Counted from the first letter of the stretch, positions 1 through 8,118 are shown. The stretch: DNA of 64,000 nucleotides from Parachlamydiales bacterium (GCA_041671045.1 JBAZCF010000002.1:62001-126000); one strand, 5' to 3'. Made by a program: numbers and translations. The notes: a model not told the origin generated them from the sequence alone.

Positions 1-2
1 AC

Positions 3-161
3 GAAGATGATACCCTAGTCAAAGGGGAATACTATCGTCGTGGGGAGAAATCTTTCGCTTCCGAAGTCGAAGAAGGCAATGGCTTGGCTGTCCTTTATGA
101 TGGTGAAGGCAACTTCCTGCGTAAAGTGATCTACCGCCACGGCAGGCCTTATGAGCCATAA
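3..161 (+). CDS. MORN/YwqK-like repeat protein, 3' end only
   Basis: This is the last 52 codons of a gene that enters from the left edge; the frame beginning at base 3 stays open to TAA at 159-161. The peptide reads like one or two YwqK/MORN-type strands (KGEYYRRGEKS, GNGLAVLYDGEGNFLRKVIYRHGRP), a pattern of Gly-Tyr/Phe-Asp-Gly turns common in chlamydial repeat proteins. Its stop codon overlaps the start of umuD by 11 bases, so the two may be co-transcribed. The coding strand is G-rich, unlike umuDC immediately after it. Function cannot be stated from this fragment. Confidence 0.6.
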   Translation, partial: EDDTLVKGEYYRRGEKSFASEVEEGNGLAVLYDGEGNFLRKVIYRHGRPYEP

Positions 162-591
162 TCCCCTCAGGCCTGTCGAAATTGCACAGGCCGTTCAGAA
201 ACGCAATTCCTCACATCCATTCGCCACTTCCTCCGTACAAGCCGGATTCCCTTCCCCCGCAGATGACCATATTGAGAGACAGCTGGATCTAAATGAACTC
301 CTCATACAGCATCCTGCAGCAACTTTTTATGTCCGCGTCGAAGGCGATTCCATGCTGAATGCCAGCATTAACTCCGGCGATATCCTAATTGTAGACCGCG
401 CTTTAACACCCATTCCCGGCAAAATCATTATCGCCATCCTTAACGGCGAATTCACCGTCAAACGCTTCACCAAAAAAAACACAAAAATTGTTTTAGTAGC
501 AGAAAATCCGGCTTATCCCGATATTCAGATACAAGAAGGAAGCGACTTCCAGATTTGGGGCGTCGTCACCTATGTCATCCATAAAACCTAG
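151..591 (+). CDS. umuD: UmuD-type S24 peptidase, DNA polymerase V accessory subunit
   Basis: The 146-residue protein follows E. coli UmuD closely from GFPSPADDH onward. UmuD is cleaved by RecA-filament-stimulated autoproteolysis to UmuD', which joins UmuC to make the translesion polymerase Pol V. The nucleophile Ser67 (GDSM) and general base Lys104 (EFTVKR) of the Ser-Lys dyad are present. The cleavage site is Ala31-Gly32, where E. coli UmuD has Cys-Gly; Ala-Gly is the LexA form. The N-terminal arm is about seven residues longer than in E. coli. The next gene, umuC, starts 15 bases downstream. The start overlaps the preceding gene and no Shine-Dalgarno sequence or LexA box is visible before it, so SOS control is not supported here. 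Confidence 0.93.
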   Translation: MSHNPLRPVEIAQAVQKRNSSHPFATSSVQAGFPSPADDHIERQLDLNELLIQHPAATFYVRVEGDSMLNASINSGDILIVDRALTPIPGKIIIAILNGEFTVKRFTKKNTKIVLVAENPAYPDIQIQEGSDFQIWGVVTYVIHKT

Positions 592-606
592 CTTTTTCCC
601 ACTCTA

Positions 607-1887
607 ATGGCTAATCAAAATGATCCTAAAGGGCTTTATGCTCTTGTGGACTGCAATAACTTTTTTGCTTCTTGCGAACGTGTATTTAATCCGCGTTTGC
701 ATAATAAACCCGTTGTGATCCTATCCAACAACGATGGATGTATCATCGCGCGTTCGAATGAAGCTAAAGCCCTGGGCATACCCATGGGAGCGCCACTCTT
801 TCAATACCGCAAACTTATTGATGACTACCATGTCATCGTCCGTTCCGCGAACTTCCTCCTCTATAGCGATATGTCCAGCCGCGTCATGCAAACAATGGAA
901 ACCCTATCTCCAGATGTGGAGGTCTACTCCATCGATGAAGCCTTCATACATCTACACCACGCCGACCCGGTAGATTTCGCCAGGAAACTTCGCAGCCGTA
1001 TCCTCCAATGGACGGGAATTCCCGTCTCCCTCGGCATTGCTCCCACAAAAACTTTAGCTAAAGCCGCTGCACGCCTAGCAAAGAAATCTCTACAAGGCTT
1101 TTGTATTCTTTCTCAACCCCAGGAATGGGAAAACGAACTGAAAAAAATGGCTCCGGAAGATGTATGGGGCATCGGAAGGCGAATATCACAAAAACTCTCA
1201 CGCCTCAACATCCACTCCGCCTACGACCTAATTCAATGTGACGACAACTGGATACGTAAACATCTCTCCGTCGTAGGACTGCGCACCGTCATGGAACTGC
1301 GCGGTCAATGCTGCCTCTCTTTTGACGAAATTCCTGAGCCAAAAAAGAGCATAACTTGTTCACGTAGCTATGGAAGACCTGTAAACACTATCGAAGATGC
1401 ATGGGAAGCCACAGCACATTATGCCGCACGTGCCAGCGAAAAACTCCGCGAACAAAATTCCCTCGCCTCAGGCATTTCAATCTTCCTCTCCCCACATCCC
1501 TATATCCCAGGAACACCCCAAACAACCTACGTTCACTTTACCTTGCCCACACCTACATCTTTCGCACCCCTGCTCATCAAGTACGCTAAATTAGGCATAG
1601 AACAACTCTTCTCTCCCGGCCAAAACTACCGTAAATCGGGCATTATCCTCACTGACATCGTCCAAGAAAACGCCTACCAAACTGACCTCTTCTCTCCTCC
1701 CTCACCCAAAAATATCAAACACTCCCAAGCTATGCTCGCCCTAGACTCCATCAACCAACGCTACGGCTCCCACACCCTTCAATTTGCTGCCGAAGGCCTC
1801 CTCAAATCCTGGAAAAATCGCCAAGACCTACAATCCCCAGCCTTCACCACCAACTGGAACGAACTCCTCACTATCCACGCCCGCTAA
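607..1887 (+). CDS. umuC: UmuC, Y-family DNA polymerase V catalytic subunit
   Basis: The 426-residue protein has the usual UmuC length and the Y-family landmarks: the metal-binding start (ALVDCNNFFASCE), the finger segment (SNNDGCIIARSNEAKALGI), the catalytic YSIDEAF motif, and the helix-hairpin-helix-like region around VWGIGRRISQKL. The C-terminal little-finger and UmuC tail (LFSP...INQRYG) are complete. It copies across DNA lesions with UmuD'2. It sits directly behind umuD, as in most umuDC operons. Codon use is odd: the coding strand is very C-rich and G-poor, opposite to recA on the same strand 2.5 kb away, which hints at relocation or inversion of this block. There is no good Shine-Dalgarno sequence before the ATG. 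Confidence 0.95.
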   Translation: MANQNDPKGLYALVDCNNFFASCERVFNPRLHNKPVVILSNNDGCIIARSNEAKALGIPMGAPLFQYRKLIDDYHVIVRSANFLLYSDMSSRVMQTMETLSPDVEVYSIDEAFIHLHHADPVDFARKLRSRILQWTGIPVSLGIAPTKTLAKAAARLAKKSLQGFCILSQPQEWENELKKMAPEDVWGIGRRISQKLSRLNIHSAYDLIQCDDNWIRKHLSVVGLRTVMELRGQCCLSFDEIPEPKKSITCSRSYGRPVNTIEDAWEATAHYAARASEKLREQNSLASGISIFLSPHPYIPGTPQTTYVHFTLPTPTSFAPLLIKYAKLGIEQLFSPGQNYRKSGIILTDIVQENAYQTDLFSPPSPKNIKHSQAMLALDSINQRYGSHTLQFAAEGLLKSWKNRQDLQSPAFTTNWNELLTIHAR

Positions 1888-2071
1888 AGGACGCAGTTCT
1901 TTGGCTGGAGTTTGGACATTTGAAAAAATAAGAGAAAGTTTTGGAAGAAATTGATTCAAAAAAAGTAGGGTCATAAAGCAAACAGAAGGTATTTTATGAC
2001 CACACTAGAAACAAACACCTTGGGTAGTACTGTCGATGATATTTTTGTTGGTTCGATTGTAAATTCTTTAA

Positions 2072-2100
2072 TGTAAAGCTCTATCAATGTTATTTATAAT
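2072..2100 (+). promoter_or_regulatory. Putative sigma-70-type promoter for the 2127 gene
   Basis: A perfect -10 hexamer TATAAT (2095-2100) lies 17 bases after a weak -35 TGTAAA (2072-2077). The gene starts at 2127 with AAGGA about ten bases upstream, so the leader would be short. The same intergenic stretch (1888-2126) holds a 25-codon ATG frame at 1996-2076 with an AGAAGGT before it; that frame overlaps the promoter and I do not call it a gene. Confidence 0.5.
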
Positions 2101-2126
2101 ACCTTATAAATAAGGAATTTTAAATT

Positions 2127-4100
2127 ATGCCAACACCATCAGAGTCATTATCTTCTATAAAAACAGCATTCATTGAAATAAATAGCTGTGTTCGCGCAAA
2201 GACTTCATTAGGCCCTAAGAATAAAACTCTTGAGTTCGCTCAGGAGGTAATGAAAGAAAGTGAGTATTTTACTTTAATAAATAAAGAAAAGGATTTGATT
2301 ATAGCAAGTTGGGTATGTATTACCGACGACATTCAAGTGGATCCTTTTGTTTTTAATATACTATTTCCCTCCTCCTTGCAAGACTCTAAGCAGATTGAAG
2401 CAGAACTTGAAAAAGCACTATCCAGCCCCACCATAAATACTTTTACAATCTTCACACTGTTGAAAAGCTTAAATGAAAATGCTATTCAAACATTTGATAT
2501 ATTTTTAAAAGTTTTAGAGAGGCTTGAACATTCTATCCCTGCTACAAACCCTACAAAAGCAAAAGTCATTTGTAACATTTTAATATACCTATTTGAACAA
2601 TTCAAAAATCCAAATACTTTCATCGAATGTTTTATTAGAGCTTTTCCATTCTTAAGCCATATTCTAGGATCTATAAGTGAATCTATGTTAGATAGTTTCC
2701 CGTGGAAGCATATTTCTTTTGAAACCTTATATGTTTTCCCCGCTATAAATTTTTTCCAGCATTTCCTATCTATCTCTCCCGATAACCCCTTCTTACAGAA
2801 AACATTTAGAACATTTTGTCTCAGAGGCAGCATTTCATGTCCGTCCAATTTATTTTCCATTGTACGTGTCGTATCGGATGTAAATGAAAAAGTAGAAATT
2901 CTTGCTTGGTTATGTAAAAATATACCTGCAGACATAAAGGAAGAGGTATATTCACGACGAAATGAAAGTGGCTTTAGTGTTTTATATGACATTTGCAGGG
3001 AGGGTGAAATCCTTGCACCAGATTCACCTGTCGTATGGAGAAGTGAATTAGGTGTTAGATGGCATGAGATTCTCAAGGATATTTTAATCCATACCAAAGC
3101 AGGGTTTGCACAGCATGCCAAAATGCTTCCTGCTTCATTATGTCTTGAGCTACTTGAAATAGAAGATAGTTTAATTACTCAGGATTTAATGGAAAAGCTG
3201 GGTCATTTGAAAGTAATAGACCTCATAAATTTGTGCTTAATTCAGCATAAAAATGCTCTACTCAAAAAAATATTAAATGTATGGAAACCAACTCAGGCAT
3301 GTCTCTCTGATCTAATAAAAATATATTTAACAATTTTGGATAAGGACAACTCTGCAGAGGCACACTCTGCCCAATTAATAGGCGATTTGTCCTCTATCGT
3401 GTTGGATTCCTTTGTTGAGCATTTTACTCAAGATAGGGGCAGTTTTATACTTCCCGAGCATTTTGAAGCTAGTTTATCCACTATTTCTCTCCAACATCCT
3501 GCAGCACATATCATTAAAATTATCTCCTTATACAATTCTTTATCTGATGAAATTACCTCAGAAGCTATCGAAAAGGCTGTTAATGAATTATTGAATACGC
3601 TTCAAACAGATAATTACAATATTAATTATTGGCTAAATAAAATGTGTTCTGTTTCTCTATATTTCCCCTGTAATGTACTTGTAAAACTGGTTAGAAATAA
3701 TAATATTGGTTTAATTAGTAAAAAATTATCTAACCCTTCATTAGAAGTTCTTTTTAGCGTACTTCCTGCGGTCTCTCAAAAGAAAATGCTTCGTAGAATA
3801 CACGGAGCAAAAGAAGAAAAGGTAAATTATAGGGAAGCATGCATATCAAAAGAATTTGTATTACACAAAGAAGGAAACCTCCACCAGCTCAACTTAAAAG
3901 AACTTTTGGACGAAGCCATAAGTTGTTCACTTCCTAAAAGCGAAGGATCACTTGCTATGAGGGATAAACCTCGATTACAGGAAATTCTCGAGGAGTTGTC
4001 TATAGTTCCCATCTACTATCTTCATGCTGCAGCAAGACATCCTGAATACCGTCACTTCATTCGAAACTACAACGTGCTAGAAAAACATTCTGAAAGCTAG
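2127..4100 (+). CDS. Short paralogue of the giant helical U-box protein family, without the U-box
   Basis: This 657-residue protein is not a named family that I recognise, but it is clearly related to the two proteins encoded at 16842-21632 and 21860-26791. Shared points are the N-terminal helix (SIKTAFIEINSCVRA versus SVKEAYTHLHSCIRE), the W..I....DPF.F..LFP block followed by TINTFTIF, and the central segment where PSNLFSIV and KVEILAWLCKNIP match PSVLFEV and KLKALTWICSHLP. It appears all-helical and leucine-rich with no signal peptide. It stops after roughly the first 40% of the long family plan, ending in NVLEKHSES, so the C-terminal U-box is missing. It is AT-rich and lies about 13 kb from its paralogues. 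It may be a truncated derivative or an independently useful short form; the function is unknown. Confidence 0.75.
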   Translation: MPTPSESLSSIKTAFIEINSCVRAKTSLGPKNKTLEFAQEVMKESEYFTLINKEKDLIIASWVCITDDIQVDPFVFNILFPSSLQDSKQIEAELEKALSSPTINTFTIFTLLKSLNENAIQTFDIFLKVLERLEHSIPATNPTKAKVICNILIYLFEQFKNPNTFIECFIRAFPFLSHILGSISESMLDSFPWKHISFETLYVFPAINFFQHFLSISPDNPFLQKTFRTFCLRGSISCPSNLFSIVRVVSDVNEKVEILAWLCKNIPADIKEEVYSRRNESGFSVLYDICREGEILAPDSPVVWRSELGVRWHEILKDILIHTKAGFAQHAKMLPASLCLELLEIEDSLITQDLMEKLGHLKVIDLINLCLIQHKNALLKKILNVWKPTQACLSDLIKIYLTILDKDNSAEAHSAQLIGDLSSIVLDSFVEHFTQDRGSFILPEHFEASLSTISLQHPAAHIIKIISLYNSLSDEITSEAIEKAVNELLNTLQTDNYNINYWLNKMCSVSLYFPCNVLVKLVRNNNIGLISKKLSNPSLEVLFSVLPAVSQKKMLRRIHGAKEEKVNYREACISKEFVLHKEGNLHQLNLKELLDEAISCSLPKSEGSLAMRDKPRLQEILEELSIVPIYYLHAAARHPEYRHFIRNYNVLEKHSES

Positions 4101-4102
4101 GA

Positions 4103-4354
4103 TTTGTTCCTGTTAACAGGGTGCAATTGGATTATATCAATAGGTTTGTGAATGAAGGAAGACAGCATCATACAAATAAATGCTGGTGATATTATTTTGT
4201 TCTCACACAAAAGCAAACATGCTTCCAAGTAAGTGAAAAAAGGGCGCGGATTCCAAATGATGCAGTCCTTTGGCGGGTGCAGGGCGAAGCTCTGCCTTGG
4301 GATTTTAGTGGCGGTGCATATGAGATATCGCTTATGCTGGGGCCGTTTTTGTAG
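4103..4354 (+). pseudogene. Possible gene remnant upstream of recA
   Basis: One frame here is open for about 84 codons except for a single TGA at 4187-4189, and it ends at TAG (4352-4354) just before the recA ribosome binding site. The second part has protein-like composition (PNDAVLWRVQGEALPW, FSGGAYEISLML). There is no start codon in a sensible place. A second small frame, ATG at 4153 to TAA at 4233, reads INAGDIILFSHKSKHASK, which resembles the opening of NlpC/P60-like proteins. I read the stretch as decayed coding DNA, but chance open frames cannot be excluded. Confidence 0.25.
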
Positions 4355-4376
4355 ATAAAAAATAGGAGATAAGGTT

Positions 4377-5438
4377 ATGGCTTCGCAACCGGATGTTGAT
4401 AAGAAGAAGGCACTAGAACAAGCTGTTGGGCTGATTAAAAAGCAGTTTGGCGATGGCGCGATTATGTCGTTGGGTAGGCACCAGTTGGAAAGGGATTTCC
4501 AGGTTATAAAGACGGGCGCATTGACGCTTGACGTAGCATTAGGGATAGGCGGTGTGCCGCGTGGTCGTATTGTTGAGATTTACGGACCTGAGTCTTCAGG
4601 TAAATCTACTTTGGCTACGCATATTGTGGCGAATGCGCAAAAGTCAGGCGGCTTAGCAGCATATATTGATGCTGAGCATGCACTGGATCCAGCCTATGCG
4701 CAGAAGATTGGAGTTAACTTGGATGATCTGATGATATCGCAGCCGGACTGTGGAGAGGAAGCGCTTAATATTGCCGAGATGCTAGCGCGTTCTAATGCTG
4801 TGGATGTCATTGTTATCGACTCTGTTGCGGCGTTGGTGCCTAAATCAGAACTTGATGGCGAGATTGGAGATACCTTCGTAGGTCTTCAGGCGCGTATGAT
4901 GTCGCAAGCGTTACGTAAACTAACGGCTACTTTGGCACGTAGTAATACATGTGCGATCTTCATCAACCAGATCCGTGAAAAGATTGGTGTGATGTATGGT
5001 AACCCAGAGACGACAACGGGCGGCCGTGCGTTAAAGTTCTATTCTTCTATCCGTCTTGATATCCGTTCTAGCGGTAGCATCAAGTCCGGAACAGAGGAAG
5101 TGGGCCGTCGTACGAAAGTGAAAGTTGCTAAAAACAAATGCGCGCCTCCATTCCAAGTTGCTGAGTTTGACATCATGTTCAACGAGGGCATCTCACGCAC
5201 AGGAGCAGCGATTGACTTAGGCGTAGACCTAGGGATTATCGATAAGAAGGGTGCATGGTTCAGCTATAACAGCCAGCGTTTGGGCCAAGGCCGTGAATCT
5301 GTACGCGAAATTTTGATTTCAAATCATCGTATGTTGGAAGAAATTGAAGCGCAGATCATGGAGAAAATCAAGGATAAGGGTTCGCTAAAGAACATTGTCC
5401 GCGTTGAAGCGCCTGACACTGCGGATGCTAACGACTAG
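4377..5438 (+). CDS. recA: RecA recombinase
   Basis: The 353-residue protein is a standard-length RecA. It forms filaments on single-stranded DNA, drives strand exchange and stimulates self-cleavage of UmuD-type proteins. The Walker A motif (GPESSGKST, near residues 67-75), the Walker B strand (VDVIVIDSVAALVP), the L1 loop region with MMSQALRKL, and the L2 loop (GNPETTTGGRALKFY) are all intact. A strong ribosome binding site (AGGAGATAAGG) precedes the ATG. No LexA-type operator is visible upstream. The 3' end overlaps the convergent ispA by four bases. Presence with umuDC 2.5 kb upstream means the partners needed for Pol V activation are close together. Confidence 0.98.
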   Translation: MASQPDVDKKKALEQAVGLIKKQFGDGAIMSLGRHQLERDFQVIKTGALTLDVALGIGGVPRGRIVEIYGPESSGKSTLATHIVANAQKSGGLAAYIDAEHALDPAYAQKIGVNLDDLMISQPDCGEEALNIAEMLARSNAVDVIVIDSVAALVPKSELDGEIGDTFVGLQARMMSQALRKLTATLARSNTCAIFINQIREKIGVMYGNPETTTGGRALKFYSSIRLDIRSSGSIKSGTEEVGRRTKVKVAKNKCAPPFQVAEFDIMFNEGISRTGAAIDLGVDLGIIDKKGAWFSYNSQRLGQGRESVREILISNHRMLEEIEAQIMEKIKDKGSLKNIVRVEAPDTADAND

Positions 5439-6325
5439 CCAGCCAGTTGTAGTAGCAGTTGTGCTAAATCACGTAGAGCTGGGGAATCGATCCTCAGCTC
5501 TTTTAGCGTCTTGTAATATCCTTCAATTTCCGCGTGGAACACTTCTCTAGCTTTAATTTCTCCGCAGAAGGCGGCATAGTTGACGCTATGCTGGTTATAG
5601 GCGTCCTGTTGCAGATCATCAAGATCATCTGCAATTTGGAAAGCTGTTCCGAAGTGGGAAGCGGTCTTTTTGACCTTATCCAAAGAGTTTAAATCTCCTC
5701 CACCAAAGATCCATCCCAAAACGAATGCTACTTCAAATAGCACAACAGTTTTTTTGTGAATAATTTCTCTGAGAATACTTTCAGAAAGTTGTGGAGGGAA
5801 TAGGTCTAAATACTGCCCGCCTGAAGCTCCCTGCAACCCTGTATTATAGGATGCGCTTTCTACGCCAACCAATCCTATTTGAGCGCTTAAAGGGTTGCCT
5901 GCTAATTCTAGGACGCGTGCGTTGGCAGAGATGGCCGCATAAGCATCAGCGATCATCGCATAGCTGACAAGCAAGGCTGTTGGTTCATCATACGCTTTAT
6001 GGAGAGAGGGTTTTGAACGGCGCTCATTATCGTCATCCATCATAGGCAGGTCGTCGGCTATAAGGGATGCTGTATGGCATAGTTCGATTGCCAGCGCAGC
6101 TTGGGATACATCATACTTTCCCCCTAATGCGTCGGCTAGCATAAAGACTGCTGCGGGGCGGAAGCGTTTACCTCCATTTGTCAAAGCATAAGCATAAGCT
6201 TCATTCAGTTTTGAGGACTTATCTAATCCCTCTACATGCCTATGAATGATTTCTTGGGCTCTGATTTGAAAAGGCTGTAAATTTGTGTAAATTGCTTGCA
6301 TCTCAGCGGGGGTAAGTACTGTCAT
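5435..6325 (-). CDS. ispA: Polyprenyl (farnesyl/geranylgeranyl) diphosphate synthase
   Basis: This is a trans-prenyltransferase of 296 residues, the usual size for short-chain IspA enzymes. It condenses isopentenyl diphosphate with allylic diphosphates to make C15 or C20 precursors for undecaprenyl phosphate and quinones. The first Asp-rich motif (DDLPMMDDD, preceded by ELCHTASLIA) and the second (FQIADDLDDLQQD) are both intact, as is the N-terminal GGKRFRP substrate-binding motif. It is transcribed towards recA and its last four bases overlap recA's stop region. Chain length specificity cannot be fixed by eye, so the farnesyl versus geranylgeranyl assignment is open. Confidence 0.9.
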   Translation of the reverse strand: MTVLTPAEMQAIYTNLQPFQIRAQEIIHRHVEGLDKSSKLNEAYAYALTNGGKRFRPAAVFMLADALGGKYDVSQAALAIELCHTASLIADDLPMMDDDNERRSKPSLHKAYDEPTALLVSYAMIADAYAAISANARVLELAGNPLSAQIGLVGVESASYNTGLQGASGGQYLDLFPPQLSESILREIIHKKTVVLFEVAFVLGWIFGGGDLNSLDKVKKTASHFGTAFQIADDLDDLQQDAYNQHSVNYAAFCGEIKAREVFHAEIEGYYKTLKELRIDSPALRDLAQLLLQLAG

Positions 6326-6387
6326 AAAGAGAACTCGTCTTAGTTAGTTCAATAGAATATAGCACTTAAGGAGATCTGTCTAGTCGC

Positions 6388-6408
6388 AATGTAAAGCAGC
6401 TTTACATT
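6388..6408. promoter_or_regulatory. 21-bp perfect palindrome, candidate operator
   Basis: Arms AATGTAAAGC and GCTTTACATT flank one central A, giving a perfect 10+1+10 inverted repeat. It lies in the divergent region between ispA (start 6325) and the DUF2608 gene (start 6479) and ends six bases before the -35 element at 6414. Symmetry and position fit a dimeric repressor or activator site. The protein that would bind is not identifiable from the window. Confidence 0.55.
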
Positions 6409-6413
6409 TTACC

Positions 6414-6442
6414 TTTACGGTACGGGGATTCTGGTTTATACT
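6414..6442 (+). promoter_or_regulatory. Putative promoter of the DUF2608 gene
   Basis: TTTACG (6414-6419) and TATACT (6437-6442) are separated by exactly 17 bases, a good sigma-70-type (sigma-66 in chlamydiae) match. The start codon lies at 6479. Confidence 0.55.
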
Positions 6443-6478
6443 TATTTCCTTTTTGAAGATTAAATCAGTGGTTTACAA

Positions 6479-7228
6479 ATGGAACTATATACCTTTACTG
6501 AGCTTGTAGAAAATTTATCCCCCAATGAGCCCAAGGCGCTTTTTGTTTTTGATGTAGATCTCGTGATCACTATGGCAAAAGACCTCGTCTTTCATCCGTT
6601 GACATTCCAAAGACATCAGCAACATTTAGATCCGTTAGTGTCTGTACTAGGGGAAGAACAAGAAGAGATGATGTACAGCTTGATTGCTGCAGATCCTGAA
6701 AGAACCTTAGTAGAAAATACTTTTCCTGACGTCTTAAAAGCTATCTATGATCATGGACACCATGCATTAGCCTTGACAGCACAGCTTACCTATTCCTATG
6801 AAGGAATAGATAATATTGAACGCCGCCTGCAAGAACTTAAAGGTTTTGGCATAGATTTCAGCAGATCTTTTCCTGAAATCGCTCCATTTGAATTTACTAA
6901 CGGCGTGAAGAACTTTGGAACACTTCCCTATTATAGAGAAGGCGTTATTTTTTCGAATGGGCTAATCAATCCGAAAGGAAAGGTTCTTAAAGAGTTTTTT
7001 GAAGCAACAGGACACCTACCTCAGAAAGTTATTTTTGTCGATGATGTCATGAATAATGTTGTTTCTGTCCGTGAAGTGATGCTTGATATGGGCGTTAACT
7101 GTGAAGCATACCACTACAAAGGAATCGAACAGGTTTTAATTCCTGCAATTGCCGCTGCAGAGGCTAAAAAAGCTTGGAAAAAGACTATTGAGCGCGCGTT
7201 AGTGATGTGCGCTAACATTCAAAATTAG
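6479..7228 (+). CDS. DUF2608 family HAD-like protein
   Basis: The 249-residue protein has a HAD-superfamily first motif, FVFDVDLVIT, near residues 22-31, in which both aspartates of DxD are kept, and a late acidic motif KVIFVDDVMNNVVSV near residue 185, matching HAD motif IV. This architecture is that of DUF2608, a family I associate with chlamydiae, legionellae and other intracellular bacteria. It is probably a phosphohydrolase, but substrate is unknown. There is no clear signal peptide. A strong promoter and a perfect palindrome lie upstream, so expression may be controlled. The stop overlaps the convergent small gene at 7225-7437. Confidence 0.75.
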   Translation: MELYTFTELVENLSPNEPKALFVFDVDLVITMAKDLVFHPLTFQRHQQHLDPLVSVLGEEQEEMMYSLIAADPERTLVENTFPDVLKAIYDHGHHALALTAQLTYSYEGIDNIERRLQELKGFGIDFSRSFPEIAPFEFTNGVKNFGTLPYYREGVIFSNGLINPKGKVLKEFFEATGHLPQKVIFVDDVMNNVVSVREVMLDMGVNCEAYHYKGIEQVLIPAIAAAEAKKAWKKTIERALVMCANIQN

Positions 7229-7437
7229 GCATTTCTTTCTTCGAGGCATTTCATGCGGTAGGCGTAGTCATCGGAATCGTTTTTTAGATCGATATAGAGC
7301 GATCCGATGAATTGCTGCTGCTGGTTGAAGAGGTCTTGAGTCTCCGCCAATTGTCTGGCAAGAAGTTTAAAAGCACCCTTAATATCTTCTACAGCTTCAG
7401 AAGCTTTGAATAGGTCGAGTTGTGTACTATAGCTCAT
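7225..7437 (-). CDS. Small hypothetical protein, probably coiled-coil
   Basis: This 70-residue frame is not recognised. It is rich in Gln, Leu, Glu and Lys (LARQLAETQDLFNQQQQF) with a heptad-like pattern, and has no membrane segment. It runs convergent to the DUF2608 gene with a 3-4 base overlap at the stops. There is no clear Shine-Dalgarno sequence before the ATG. The composition is protein-like, which is why I keep it, at modest confidence. Confidence 0.45.
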   Translation of the reverse strand: MSYSTQLDLFKASEAVEDIKGAFKLLARQLAETQDLFNQQQQFIGSLYIDLKNDSDDYAYRMKCLEERNA

Positions 7438-7622
7438 TAGCGATAAGTCTTGTGTCTGTGTCGTTAGTCAAAAGGTAATAGGAGTTTTGTATCAGGATTG
7501 TGCTATTGGGGTAAAGCATAAAAAGTGTTAGTAGCGCAAGTTATCATTGGCATGGTTTGTATAGCGTTTTATGAATGTTAGGGTGCAAAGAAAGCGGAGA
7601 AGCTTCTTGCTGGACTATGTCT

Positions 7623-7707
7623 AGGCTACTCCCATTGAGCTAAGAGCTGATTGGCACGGCCTAGATCAGTAGGAAAATCTATCTCTACACAGTGTCGTAG
7701 GGAATAG
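7623..7707 (-). pseudogene. Duplicated 3' fragment of the nucleotidyltransferase gene
   Basis: Bases 7623-7707 align almost base for base with 8809-8893, the 3' end of the gene at 8812-9495, including its stop-codon region. About 70 bases match with only four substitutions, followed by a one- to two-base indel that shifts the frame. Nothing of the rest of the gene is visible upstream. This is a partial tandem duplication or the scar of a recombination event. Confidence 0.8.
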
Positions 7708-7968
7708 ATTCTCTTTGTGGAGGATAGTTAATGGAGGTGGAGAGACGCATTCAGAACTTTTGATAGGGAAAAATTGCTCTCTTTCCTATCATATCCAAAA
7801 AGGAAATGAAATGATAATTGGAGCACCCACACCATCTTTATCCCTCCATCCAAGCTTAAAGTTCTGTAATGAAGATTATTTTGTCTGCAGGAAGATGTTT
7901 TTGGAAGGGCATTAATAGCCGATGCCTTTGTCTTATTGGAGAAAAGCGAATGATCCTCCAAATAAAAA

Positions 7969-8007
7969 GACTCTGAACTTAGCGTTCATCACTCAAAGTT
8001 CAGAGTC
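7969..8007 (-). terminator. Strong hairpin, probable terminator for minus-strand transcripts
   Basis: Arms 7969-7980 (GACTCTGAACTT) and 7996-8007 form a perfect 12-bp stem with a 15-base loop. Read on the minus strand it is followed by TTTTTATTT. A short A-tract on the other side (T-run for the opposite reading is absent on plus) makes minus the better direction. It would end transcription from the secreted-protein gene at 8119-8604. Confidence 0.6.
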
Positions 8008-8118
8008 TAAAAAAACGCCTTGATAAGATCAAGGAAACTGGCGAGCCCCACCGTCCCAGCTGCCACCGTTGAACCTTCGTCGCATTGACGAAGGCACGTC
8101 AAGTAGAAGAGAATAGTA

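Larger units (their letters stand above)
7438..8118. other. Gene-poor stretch with a duplicated fragment and a hairpin
   Basis: Between the small gene ending at 7437 and the secreted protein gene ending at 8119 there is no convincing gene. Short frames on both strands at 7715-7961 overlap one another and have no family features or good ribosome binding sites. The stretch contains a decayed copy of the 3' end of the nucleotidyltransferase gene (7623-7707) and a strong hairpin at 7969-8007, so it looks like duplication debris. Confidence 0.5.

Noticed and set aside
1996..2076. 25-codon frame with ATG and a weak ribosome binding site before the 2127 gene
   Set aside because: Too short, overlaps the best promoter, and has no recognisable content; a leader peptide is possible but unsupported.
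4300..4376. LexA (SOS) operator before recA
   Set aside because: No CTGT-N8-ACAG or Gram-positive-type box is present in the upstream sequence.
7715..7961. Two overlapping short frames on opposite strands
   Set aside because: No family features, no good ribosome binding site and mutual overlap; treated as chance frames in duplication debris.
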